Assembly: GCF_013337045.2 (NCBI RefSeq)
Contig: NZ_CP118259.1
Coordinates: 2,940,001-3,004,000 of the forward strand
DNA length: 64,000 nucleotides
Direction of reading: 5' to 3'
From: Agrobacterium vitis
GTDB taxonomy: Bacteria; Pseudomonadota; Alphaproteobacteria; Rhizobiales; Rhizobiaceae
The notes under the pieces are model-generated. The model was not told where the DNA came from. It did not search any database and saw nothing but the letters and a program-made list of their open reading frames with translations. The position numbers were made by a program, and so were the translations under genes. The number at the start of each line of letters is the position of its first letter. The first letter of the stretch is position 1. This document shows, one piece after another, positions 10,089-18,289 of the stretch.

Positions 10089-11162
10089 ATGACTGGAATG
10101 AGCGAAAAGCGCCTCTCCGCCTCCCCTTGGTGGACACCGCGGGTCCATGCAGACCGCCGCCCCTTCCTGCTTGGCCGCAATGCCATCCAGGCCGCCCTGC
10201 GGCTCTATTTCAGCCGTAACGACATCCTGGAGATCGACACCGCAACCTTGCAGATCTCGCCCGGCAACGAGGCGCACTTGCATGCCTTCGCAACGAGCGC
10301 CATTGGCAATGACGGGCAGGCGTATCCTCTTTACCTGCATACATCACCGGAATTTGCCTGCAAGAAACTGCTGGCCGCCGGCGAGCCACGGATCGCCTGC
10401 TTTGCCCATGTCTATCGCAACCGGGAGCGTGGTCCCCTGCACCACCCGGAATTCACCATGCTGGAATGGTATCGCGCCGGGGAACCCTATGAGCGGCTGA
10501 TGGACGATTGTGCTGCCATCCTGGCCCTTGCCGCCGAAACGACAGGAACCCGGCAATTTTCCTTCCGCGGCGGCGTTTGCGATCCCTTTGCGCCGTTTGA
10601 GCGGCTCAGCGTTGCCGATGCTTTTGCGCGCCATGCGGGCATCGATCTTCTGGGCAGCGTGTTTGCCGGCGGCGAAACCGACCGCGACCATCTGGCCGCA
10701 CAGCTACGGCAGGTAGGCATGCGCGTTGCCGAAGACGATGGCTGGGCCGATCTGTTCAGCCGGGTGATCGTTGAAAAAGTCGAACCGCATCTGGGCTTTG
10801 GCCGGCCCACCATTCTCGACCGCTATCCGGTGGCGGAAGCCGCCCTTGCCCGGCCCGCGGCTGACGATCCGCGCGTCGCCGAGCGGTTCGAACTTTATGC
10901 CTGCGGCGTCGAACTGGCCAATGCCTTCGGCGAGTTGACCGATCCGCAGGAGCAACGCCGTCGCTTCATGCTGGAAATGGCGGAGAAGCAGCGGGTGTAC
11001 GGCGAAACCTATCCGCTGGACGAGGATTTTCTGGAGGCGCTGGCCATCATGCCGGAAGCGTCAGGTATCGCGCTCGGTTTCGACCGGCTGGTGCTGCTGG
11101 CGACTGGTGCGCAGCGGATCGAGCAGGTGTTGTGGACACCGGTGGCGGAGCCGCAACCGTGA
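10089..11162 (+). CDS. epmA: EF-P lysine aminoacylase EpmA (GenX/PoxA)
   Basis: This 357-residue protein has the class II lysyl-tRNA synthetase catalytic core without the N-terminal anticodon-binding OB domain, as in EpmA. Motif 2 is readable as [24 protein letters not shown], and motif 3 as [16 protein letters not shown] near the end. By family knowledge it activates (R)-beta-lysine and attaches it to Lys34 of EF-P. It is divergent from efp and overlaps epmB by a few bases, so the three genes form one functional unit. A second ATG at 10098 is an alternative start. Confidence 0.93.
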   Translation: MTGMSEKRLSASPWWTPRVHADRRPFLLGRNAIQAALRLYFSRNDILEIDTATLQISPGNEAHLHAFATSAIGNDGQAYPLYLHTSPEFACKKLLAAGEPRIACFAHVYRNRERGPLHHPEFTMLEWYRAGEPYERLMDDCAAILALAAETTGTRQFSFRGGVCDPFAPFERLSVADAFARHAGIDLLGSVFAGGETDRDHLAAQLRQVGMRVAEDDGWADLFSRVIVEKVEPHLGFGRPTILDRYPVAEAALARPAADDPRVAERFELYACGVELANAFGELTDPQEQRRRFMLEMAEKQRVYGETYPLDEDFLEALAIMPEASGIALGFDRLVLLATGAQRIEQVLWTPVAEPQP

Positions 11163-12208
11163 CCGCTCCCGTCAGAACCGTGAAAACTGTCGGAGAACTG
11201 GTCGAGACCGGACTTGTTGCTGCCGAAACCGGTGCGCAACTGGAAGCGGTCGCTGCCCGCTACGCCATCGCCATCACCCCCGCCATGCTGGCGCTGATCG
11301 ACCCAAACGACCCCAAAGACCCGATTGCCGCGCAATTCGTCCCACAAGCCGGTGAATTGGAGCATCAGCCGGTGGAGCGGGCCGATCCGATCGGTGACCA
11401 TGCCCATAGCCCGGTCGAAGGCATTGTCCATCGCTATCCCGACAGGGTTCTGTTGAAGGTGGTGCATAGCTGCCCGGTCTATTGCCGTTTCTGCTTTCGC
11501 CGCGAAATGGTCGGACCGGAAGGCGATGGCCTGCTCTCAGGCCCGGCGCTGGACGCCGCCATTGCCTATATCCGTGACCACAAGGATATCTGGGAGGTCA
11601 TCTTTACCGGCGGCGATCCGCTTGTTCTGTCGCCACGCCGGCTGCGGTCGATCTTGCAGCAATTGGGCACCATCGATCATGTCCGGATCATCCGGTTTCA
11701 CAGCCGTGTTCCCGTCGCCGATCCGGCCCGTATCGACAAGGATCTGATCGACGCCTTGCAGGCGAGCGGCAAGACCACCTATATCGCCATACACGCCAAC
11801 CACCCACGCGAACTGACGCCGCAAGCCCGGGCGGCGAGCGAAAAGCTCCTGCAAGCTGGCTTTGCGCTTTTAAGTCAAACAGTGCTGCTGAAGGGCGTTA
11901 ATGACGATGTTGCTGTGCTGGCGGATCTGATGCGCGCTTTCGTCGACATGCGTATCCGGCCGTATTACCTGCATCACCCGGATCTGGCGCCCGGCACCGG
12001 CCATTTCCGCCTCAGCATAGAGGAAGGCCAGGCGATCGTCTCGGCCTTGCATGGGCATCTGTCGGGTCTCTGTCAGCCGACTTACGTGCTGGATATTCCC
12101 GGCGGCCACGGCAAGGCGCCGATCGATGCGAGCCGGATCAGCAAGGAAGGCGATCATTATCGGGTCACGGACTTCCATGGACATCACCATATTTATCGTG
12201 ATCAGTAG
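11159..12208 (+). CDS. epmB: EF-P beta-lysylation radical SAM aminomutase EpmB
   Basis: This is a lysine 2,3-aminomutase family radical SAM enzyme. The cluster motif is CPVYCRFC (CxxxCxxC) within HSCPVYCRFCFRREMVG, and the SAM-binding GGDPL follows (VIFTGGDPLVLS). It makes (R)-beta-lysine from lysine for EpmA. I chose the GTG at 11159 because it overlaps the epmA stop (GTGA) and has a GCGGAG ribosome site 8 nt upstream. A GTG at 11132 would add nine residues. The length of about 349 residues suits EpmB, which is shorter than catabolic KamA. The 12209-12440 gap after it is notably AT-rich. Confidence 0.93.
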   Translation: MTAPVRTVKTVGELVETGLVAAETGAQLEAVAARYAIAITPAMLALIDPNDPKDPIAAQFVPQAGELEHQPVERADPIGDHAHSPVEGIVHRYPDRVLLKVVHSCPVYCRFCFRREMVGPEGDGLLSGPALDAAIAYIRDHKDIWEVIFTGGDPLVLSPRRLRSILQQLGTIDHVRIIRFHSRVPVADPARIDKDLIDALQASGKTTYIAIHANHPRELTPQARAASEKLLQAGFALLSQTVLLKGVNDDVAVLADLMRAFVDMRIRPYYLHHPDLAPGTGHFRLSIEEGQAIVSALHGHLSGLCQPTYVLDIPGGHGKAPIDASRISKEGDHYRVTDFHGHHHIYRDQ

Positions 12209-12440
12209 AAATCATTTTCACAATCAAAAGTATACAATTTTCAAAGATACAACCTTTAGAAAATTCAGATAAACCCAAAAAAAGCCGAGAATATTAAACC
12301 TTAAAGATTTGAAATTTCAACGATCCTGTTAGAATCTTAGACACGATCAAAAGAATTGAGATATTCATATTAGCCTAATCTTACGATTTCTGGTCTATTG
12401 CAATTCTCCTGATCAGACAGATTTCCTAAGAGGGGTTGAG

Positions 12441-12692
12441 ATGAACGAGACCATTCGGACTATTCTGGGCAGAGTTGGCGGCTTACAGGTTGCCGTTGCA
12501 GAGATCGCGGCTGATGCCGATCTTTATGCGCTGGGACTGTCTTCTTTTGCATCGGTGCAACTGATGCTCGGCATAGAAGAAGCCTTTGACATTGAATTTC
12601 CCGACCATCTGCTCAACCGCAAATCCTTTGCCAGCATCGAGGCCATCGAACGCACGGTGCGCCAGATCCTGGAGGGTCGGAAGGTCGCCTGA
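12441..12692 (+). CDS. Acyl-carrier-protein-like protein of the amino acid activation cassette
   Basis: This 83-residue phosphopantetheine carrier domain has the attachment region ALGLSSFASVQLM, with Ser35 aligned to the Ser of the usual DSL motif (here SSF). It is followed by acidic helix III (IEEAFDIEFPDHLL). It overlaps the next gene by one base and lies two genes before an amino acid:[carrier protein] ligase. The partner carrier proteins of such ligases are small ACPs of this kind. It therefore probably carries an aminoacyl thioester, not a fatty acid. It opens a four- or five-gene operon after a 232-nt AT-rich gap that should hold the promoter. There is a good GAGGGG ribosome site. Confidence 0.88.
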   Translation: MNETIRTILGRVGGLQVAVAEIAADADLYALGLSSFASVQLMLGIEEAFDIEFPDHLLNRKSFASIEAIERTVRQILEGRKVA

Positions 12693-13906
12693 TGACCGCT
12701 CCGGCTACTCACGCCCTCAACGTCAGGACTCCCGCCGGTAATCTCTCCGAAAGGGCAGCCCGCGTTGCCGCTATTGCCGCAAAATATGCCGAGGATGTCG
12801 ACCGCGAAGGCCGGTTTCCGCGCGAGACCGTGGACGCATTGAAGGCAGAGCAGCTGCTCGGCATCCAGATCCCCGCAGGACTTGGCGGTGAAAATGCCGG
12901 ATTTGCCGCAATTGCCGAGATCTGCACCACGCTTGGCCAGGCCTGCGCCTCCAGCGCGATGATTTTCGCCATGCATCACATCAAATGTTCCAGCCTCGTG
13001 GAACATGCCCAGGACAATGCCTGGCAGCGCAGCTTCATGGCACGGGTTGCCGATGAGCAATTGCTGCTTGGCTCCGCGACGACCGAAGGCGGCATTGGCG
13101 GCAATCTGCGCAATTCCATCTGCGCCATTGAGGTCGATGGCGGCACCTGCCGGCTGGAAAAGGACGCCACCGTCATTTCCTATGGATCAGAGGCCGATGC
13201 GATCCTGATCACTTCGCGCGCCCATAAGGATGCCGCACCGTCCGACCAGGTCATGACCGTATTTCTCAAGGGCCAATATAGCCTGGACAAGACCGTGGAC
13301 TGGGACACACTCGGTATGCGCGGCACTCGGTCCGATGGCTTCCTGTTCAAGGGCGAAGCGCCCGCCATCCAGATCCTGCCAAAACCCTTTGCCGACATTG
13401 CCGCCCAGTCGATGCTGGCCGCCTCCCATATTCTGTGGAGCGGCGTCTGGTACGGCATCGCCGTTGATGCCGTGGCGAGAGCACAGAGCTTCGTGCGCGC
13501 CGCCGCCCGCAAGAGCCAGAACAGCTCGCAACAAGGCCAGATGCCGCCCGGTGCCTTGCATCTGGCGCAAGCCGCCAATCTGTTGCAGCTGGTGCGCTCC
13601 AATGTGGTGGCGGCGCTCAAAGCCTATGAAGAGGCCAAAAATGACGGCGACAAGCTGTCGTCCTTCGGTTTTTCGGTGGCGATGAACAATGTCAAGATTG
13701 CCTCGTCCGAGACGATCATCGACATCATCAATCAGGCCATGCTGATCTGCGGCATCATGGGCTACAAAAACGGCACACCCTACAGCCTTGGCCGCCATCT
13801 GCGCGACGCGCATTCCGCCCGGCTGATGATTTCCAATGACCGCATTCTCGCCAACACATCAACGATGTTGCTGGTCCACAAACTCGACACACGTCTGCTG
13901 GGGTAA
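12692..13906 (+). CDS. Acyl-CoA dehydrogenase-like flavoprotein
   Basis: This 404-residue protein has acyl-CoA dehydrogenase architecture. The N-terminal helical domain runs to about residue 125. A beta-barrel with the FAD-contact stretch [17 protein letters not shown] follows, then a C-terminal four-helix domain ending [20 protein letters not shown]. It is translationally coupled to the carrier protein gene. In other systems ACAD-like enzymes oxidise aminoacyl groups on carrier proteins (for example prolyl-carrier oxidation to pyrrole). Oxidation of an aminoacyl-S-carrier is therefore the attractive reading here, but the substrate is inferred from context only. A general ACAD role in lipid metabolism is the alternative. 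Confidence 0.8.
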   Translation: MTAPATHALNVRTPAGNLSERAARVAAIAAKYAEDVDREGRFPRETVDALKAEQLLGIQIPAGLGGENAGFAAIAEICTTLGQACASSAMIFAMHHIKCSSLVEHAQDNAWQRSFMARVADEQLLLGSATTEGGIGGNLRNSICAIEVDGGTCRLEKDATVISYGSEADAILITSRAHKDAAPSDQVMTVFLKGQYSLDKTVDWDTLGMRGTRSDGFLFKGEAPAIQILPKPFADIAAQSMLAASHILWSGVWYGIAVDAVARAQSFVRAAARKSQNSSQQGQMPPGALHLAQAANLLQLVRSNVVAALKAYEEAKNDGDKLSSFGFSVAMNNVKIASSETIIDIINQAMLICGIMGYKNGTPYSLGRHLRDAHSARLMISNDRILANTSTMLLVHKLDTRLLG

Positions 13907-13910
13907 GCAA

Positions 13911-14819
13911 ATGGATACGCAAGCCAATTTTCTGGACCGGCTGTTCGATGCCGGCCTGCTGATCGATACTGGCGTGGACGGGCTTTATGGCCGCAGCGGC
14001 CAGTTCGAAGATGTGATCGCCGCTTTCGAGCGGCTGATCGACCGGTTCGGTGGCGCAGATGGTGCTGAAGCTCTGCGCTTTCCGCCGGGCATGAACCGCG
14101 CTTTTTTCGAGACCAGCGGCTATATGAAGAGCTTTCCGCAGCTGGCCGGCACCGTGCACAGCTTCTGCGGCAACGAGCTTGACCATGTCAGCCTGCTGAA
14201 ATGCATGGATGCTGATGAGGACTGGACGAAGGACCAGAAGGCAACCGATATCGTGTTGACGCCTGCCGCCTGCTATCCGCTCTATCCAACCATTGCCAAG
14301 CGTGGCCCGATTGCAGCCTCCGGCGCACTGTTTGACTTGCAATCCTATTGTTTCCGCCATGAACCCTCGACCGATCCGGCCCGCCAGCAGCTGTTTCGCA
14401 TGCGCGAATATGTCTGCATGGGTTCAGAAAGCCATGTCACCGATTTCCGCCAGACCTGGATGGATCGCGGCCTGAAAATGATGGAAGAGGTGGCATTGCC
14501 GGTTGAAATCGACATTGCCAACGATCCGTTCTTCGGACGCGCTGGCAAGATGCTGGCCAATAACCAGCGCGACCAGAACCTGAAATTCGAATTGCTGATC
14601 CCGATCACCTCGGTCGCCAAGCCCACCGCCTGCATGAGCTTCAACTATCATCAGGATGCCTTTGGCAGCAAATGGGGCCTGAACCTGGAAGATGGTTCGG
14701 TTGCCCATACCGCTTGCGTTGGCTTCGGTCTGGAGCGGATCGCCCTGGCGCTGTTCCATCACCACGGGCTGGACGTCAAGGCTTGGCCGCAATCGGTGCG
14801 CAGCGCACTCTGGGGCTGA
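13911..14819 (+). CDS. Amino acid--[carrier protein] ligase, seryl-tRNA-synthetase-like
   Basis: This 302-residue class II synthetase catalytic core has no tRNA-binding domain. It belongs to the family described in Bradyrhizobium and Agrobacterium that loads glycine or alanine onto a carrier protein. The putative zinc ligands are Cys121 (PAACYPLYP), Glu166 (motif 2, [11 protein letters not shown]) and Cys269 ([12 protein letters not shown], motif 3). These sit ten residues below the Cys131/Glu176/Cys279 I recall for the Bradyrhizobium enzyme. The open frame continues upstream inside the dehydrogenase gene, but [11 protein letters not shown] follows that gene's stop by 4 nt. It needs the carrier at 12441. 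Confidence 0.9.
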   Translation: MDTQANFLDRLFDAGLLIDTGVDGLYGRSGQFEDVIAAFERLIDRFGGADGAEALRFPPGMNRAFFETSGYMKSFPQLAGTVHSFCGNELDHVSLLKCMDADEDWTKDQKATDIVLTPAACYPLYPTIAKRGPIAASGALFDLQSYCFRHEPSTDPARQQLFRMREYVCMGSESHVTDFRQTWMDRGLKMMEEVALPVEIDIANDPFFGRAGKMLANNQRDQNLKFELLIPITSVAKPTACMSFNYHQDAFGSKWGLNLEDGSVAHTACVGFGLERIALALFHHHGLDVKAWPQSVRSALWG

Positions 14820-15787
14820 TGATGACCACGGTCCTGCCGCTCGATCCGGCCCTCTACCAGCCGCATGCACTGCATTCGGCTGAGCGCATGTGGCCGGAAA
14901 CCAATTGCTATGTCGATCTGTGGATCGAGGTCCTTTCCGTGCTGGGCCTGCCGCCGGAGGCCATGCTGGGTTTTACCCTGACCCAGGATTTCGAGGGCGA
15001 CCAGTTCACCTTCTTCAAGGCGCCGCTGGAAGATCTCGAAGCGCTTTACGGCATTCGCGTCACAGAACTGGCAATTTTCGACCGAGCTGAGGCGCATGTG
15101 GCCCAGCAGATCAGCCGTGGCCGGTTGTGCCTTGTCGAAATGGACAGCTATTTCATGCCCGATACGGCAGGTGTCGGCTATCGCCAGCACCATGGCAAGA
15201 CCACGGTCGGTATCAACCGGCTGGATCTGGCGGGCAGATCAATGGACTATTTCCACAATGGCGGGTTTTTCCGGCTGGAAGCTGAGGATTTCGACGGAAT
15301 TTGGCAATTAGCGGCTCCGGAGGCCGCACTTCCATTCCTGCCCTATACGGAATTTGCCAAATTCCCCGAAACTCGGCCTGACGAGACGCATCTGCGCCAG
15401 GTCGCTGAGCGGCTTTTCGCCTTTCACTTTGCCCGCCGCCCGCAAGACAATCCCTTTGCGGCGTTTGCAGTGGTCTTTCCAGCCCAGGTGGAGGCCATCG
15501 CGGAGCGGCCCTTCGGCTATTTTCATACCTATGCCTTCAACACGTTGCGGCAATTCGGGGCGAATTTCGAGCTTCTAGCCAGTCACTTGCATTGGCTTGC
15601 AGCAGACGATCGCTATACGAGCGAAATTGCCGAAGCATTGCGGATTTCCGAGCTGGCAAAAACCGTCCAGTTCCAACTGGCCCGCGCCGTCACCCGCAAG
15701 AAATTCGAACCACTGAAAGCAGCGCTTGACCCCGCGATTGACGCATGGGACAGGCTGATGACGGGGCTTGCCAGCAAGATCGGCTGA
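14819..15787 (+). CDS. DUF1839 family protein
   Basis: This 322-residue protein belongs to DUF1839, found next to amino acid:[carrier protein] ligases. No catalytic motif is certain. Conserved-looking stretches are ERMWPETNCYVDLWIEVL, LTQDFEGDQFTFFK and LVEMDSYFMPDTAGVGYR. The last two, with Glu and Asp and the single Cys of ETNCY, could serve a transferase that takes the aminoacyl group from the carrier. That role is a guess from position. The start overlaps the ligase stop (TGATG), so the two genes are coupled. A longer frame extends upstream but runs through the ligase gene. Confidence 0.75.
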   Translation: MMTTVLPLDPALYQPHALHSAERMWPETNCYVDLWIEVLSVLGLPPEAMLGFTLTQDFEGDQFTFFKAPLEDLEALYGIRVTELAIFDRAEAHVAQQISRGRLCLVEMDSYFMPDTAGVGYRQHHGKTTVGINRLDLAGRSMDYFHNGGFFRLEAEDFDGIWQLAAPEAALPFLPYTEFAKFPETRPDETHLRQVAERLFAFHFARRPQDNPFAAFAVVFPAQVEAIAERPFGYFHTYAFNTLRQFGANFELLASHLHWLAADDRYTSEIAEALRISELAKTVQFQLARAVTRKKFEPLKAALDPAIDAWDRLMTGLASKIG

Positions 15788-15841
15788 GACCAGATCGGGT
15801 CATTCAGGCACCGTCTTGCCGTTATGAGGGACGCATAGCCA

Positions 15842-18289
15842 ATGATCACCTATCTCGATGCCGACATCCGCCCACTGGAAGCCGGTTGGACCTTGCTGGT
15901 CTGCGAGCCAGGCACCTATGACAGCCCGAAGGCATTGCACCGCGCCAGCGCCCGCCTTCAGGCACCAGTACCCGGCACCGTTGCCCAGGCGCTGACCAAG
16001 GCGGGCCTATTCGATCCTGATCATCCAAGCCCGCTGCATGGCAAGGACATCTGGTATCTCCGCCCCCTGACCGGCGAACAGCCCGGCCCGGCGGTGCTGC
16101 GCTTCGAAGGCTTGGCGACCATTGCCGAGGTCTATTTGAACGACAGGCTGATCCTGTCATCGCAGAGCATGTTCGAGGCCCATGATGTCGATGTAATCCT
16201 GACCGGCTCGGACGACCTGTCGATCTGCTTTCGCGCGCTCAAGCCTCATCTGGAAAGACGAGGTCCAAGAGCCCGCTGGCGACCGCAGATGATGAGCGAC
16301 CAGGGCCTGCGGCTGGTGCGCGCAACCGCCCTTGGCCATATGCCCGGCTGGTGCCCTGACATTCATGCGGTTGGGCCGTACCGGCCAATCAGCCTGATCC
16401 GCCCGGGCGCAAGCACGATAACCGACCTCGCGCTGCACGCCGATCTCGATGAAAACGGCACCGGGCTGCTCGACATCGCATTCCAGCTGACTGGCAGTGT
16501 GACAGCCATATCCGTGACATGTGCGGGTGAGACTCTCGATCTCAAAGCCGATGCCGACGGCCATGTCGCGGGCCAGCTTCGTCTTCCCACTGTTGCGCCC
16601 TGGTGGCCGCGCACCCATGGTGAGCCGGTGCTGCACGACATTCACCTGACGCTGGATGGAAAGCCGCATTCGCTTGGTCTCACCGGCTTTCGCCGCATCC
16701 GGATCGACCGGGGCGCGGATGGCAAGGATTTCGCGATCTTCGTCAATGGCGTGAAAATCTTCTGCCGGGGTGCCGTCTGGACCAATGCCAACCTGACCCG
16801 CCTGCCCAGCACCGCCGAGGATTATGCGTCCTGGCTGAGCATGGCCGCAGATGCCAGCATGAACATGGTCCGCATCGGCGGCACCATGACCTATGAAAGC
16901 GCCGATTTCTTCAGGCTTTGCGATCGGCTAGGACTGATGGTCTGGCAGGATATCATGCTGGCCAATTTCGACTATCCCGCTGCCGACGAGACCTTTGCCG
17001 ACCATATCCACCTGGAAGTGGAACAGCTGTTAAGCGCCGTACAGTCCTCTCCCTCGCTGGCAATCCTGTGCGGCGGCAGCGAAGTCTATCAGCAGGGCGC
17101 CATGCTGGGCCTGCCGGAAACCAGCTGGAAAGGCCCTGTCTTCACCAGCCTTCTGCCGCAGCTCTGCGCGCGCTTTGCACCACATCTGCCTTATGTGGAA
17201 AATTCACCGATGGGTGGCACAATGCCCTTCAGCCCGGATACCGGCGTCACCCATTATTACGGCGTCGGTGCCTATTGCCGCCCGCTTGAGGACGCCCGTC
17301 GCGCCCAAGTCCGCTTTGCCGCCGAATGCCTGGCCTTTGCCCATGTCCCCCAGCAACAGGTGCTGGACAGGCATTTGCCCGTGTCACCGGTTCATGATCC
17401 CCGCTGGAAAGCGCGTGTGCCGCGAGACCGGGGCGCCTCCTGGGATTTCGAGGATATTCGCGACCATTATCTCGCCCTGCTCTACGGTGTCGATCCGGCC
17501 GGGTTGCGCCGGGAAAATCCGGCGCGTTACCTGCATCTGTCGCGGGCGGTCAGTGGAGAGGTGCTGGAGGAAACCTATGCGGAATGGCGCCGGCCCGGTT
17601 CATCCTGCAATGGCGCGCTGGTCTGGATCTTTCAGGACCTGAACATCGGTCCCGGCTGGGGGCTGGTGGATGCGACCGGAGCGCCGAAACCCGTCTGGTA
17701 CGCGGCGCGGCGCGCCTTCAGCCCCATCCGCATCACCATGACCGACGAAGGCACCAATGGGCTAGATGTGCATCTTTGCAATGACACGATGCGGCAACAG
17801 ACTCTGACCCTGGATCTCACTTGCCTGCGCGACGGTAAATCCCCGGTCGTAGCCGCAAGGCGTGCCGTCATCTTGCCCCCGCAAAGCGGCATGACATTGC
17901 ATGCCACCGATCTGTTCGGAGCGTTTTTCGACACGACCTATGCCTTCCGCTTCGGGCCGCCCGCCCATGACGTCGCGGTGGCGACCCTGAGCACCCCGGA
18001 AAACGGCGAGATCGTCAGTCAGTCCTTTCACTTCCCGCAAGGACGCGCCCCGGCCATGCATGACGCAGAGATCAGCACCACGCTCTCGCAGGAAAAGGAT
18101 GGCTGGTGGCTGATGCTGGAAACCGACCGGCTGGCCCAATCCGTCCATATCGCCCTTGAAGACGGCCGCAGCACCGACGATTTCTTTCATCTGGCGCCCG
18201 GTTTTGCCCGCCGGGTCAGGCTTCTAACATCGGACAAACCCAGCGGCGAAATCCTGAGCGGCTCTGCCTTACGACGCTTCCGGTTCTGA
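15842..18289 (+). CDS. Glycoside hydrolase family 2 protein, beta-mannosidase-like
   Basis: This 815-residue protein has the GH2 order: jelly-roll sugar-binding domain (about 20-190), immunoglobulin-like domain (about 200-295), TIM barrel (about 300-590) and C-terminal beta domains. The likely acid/base is Glu414 in LCGGSEVYQQ, where beta-mannosidases have GNNE. The likely nucleophile is Glu495 in RFAAECLAFAHVP, matching the SEFG-type strand end. No signal peptide is visible, so it appears cytoplasmic. It lies 54 nt after the DUF1839 gene on the same strand. It may trim a glycan precursor or remodel the polymer made by this locus. Its tail overlaps the convergent hydrolase gene by 21 bp. Confidence 0.82.
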   Translation: MITYLDADIRPLEAGWTLLVCEPGTYDSPKALHRASARLQAPVPGTVAQALTKAGLFDPDHPSPLHGKDIWYLRPLTGEQPGPAVLRFEGLATIAEVYLNDRLILSSQSMFEAHDVDVILTGSDDLSICFRALKPHLERRGPRARWRPQMMSDQGLRLVRATALGHMPGWCPDIHAVGPYRPISLIRPGASTITDLALHADLDENGTGLLDIAFQLTGSVTAISVTCAGETLDLKADADGHVAGQLRLPTVAPWWPRTHGEPVLHDIHLTLDGKPHSLGLTGFRRIRIDRGADGKDFAIFVNGVKIFCRGAVWTNANLTRLPSTAEDYASWLSMAADASMNMVRIGGTMTYESADFFRLCDRLGLMVWQDIMLANFDYPAADETFADHIHLEVEQLLSAVQSSPSLAILCGGSEVYQQGAMLGLPETSWKGPVFTSLLPQLCARFAPHLPYVENSPMGGTMPFSPDTGVTHYYGVGAYCRPLEDARRAQVRFAAECLAFAHVPQQQVLDRHLPVSPVHDPRWKARVPRDRGASWDFEDIRDHYLALLYGVDPAGLRRENPARYLHLSRAVSGEVLEETYAEWRRPGSSCNGALVWIFQDLNIGPGWGLVDATGAPKPVWYAARRAFSPIRITMTDEGTNGLDVHLCNDTMRQQTLTLDLTCLRDGKSPVVAARRAVILPPQSGMTLHATDLFGAFFDTTYAFRFGPPAHDVAVATLSTPENGEIVSQSFHFPQGRAPAMHDAEISTTLSQEKDGWWLMLETDRLAQSVHIALEDGRSTDDFFHLAPGFARRVRLLTSDKPSGEILSGSALRRFRF

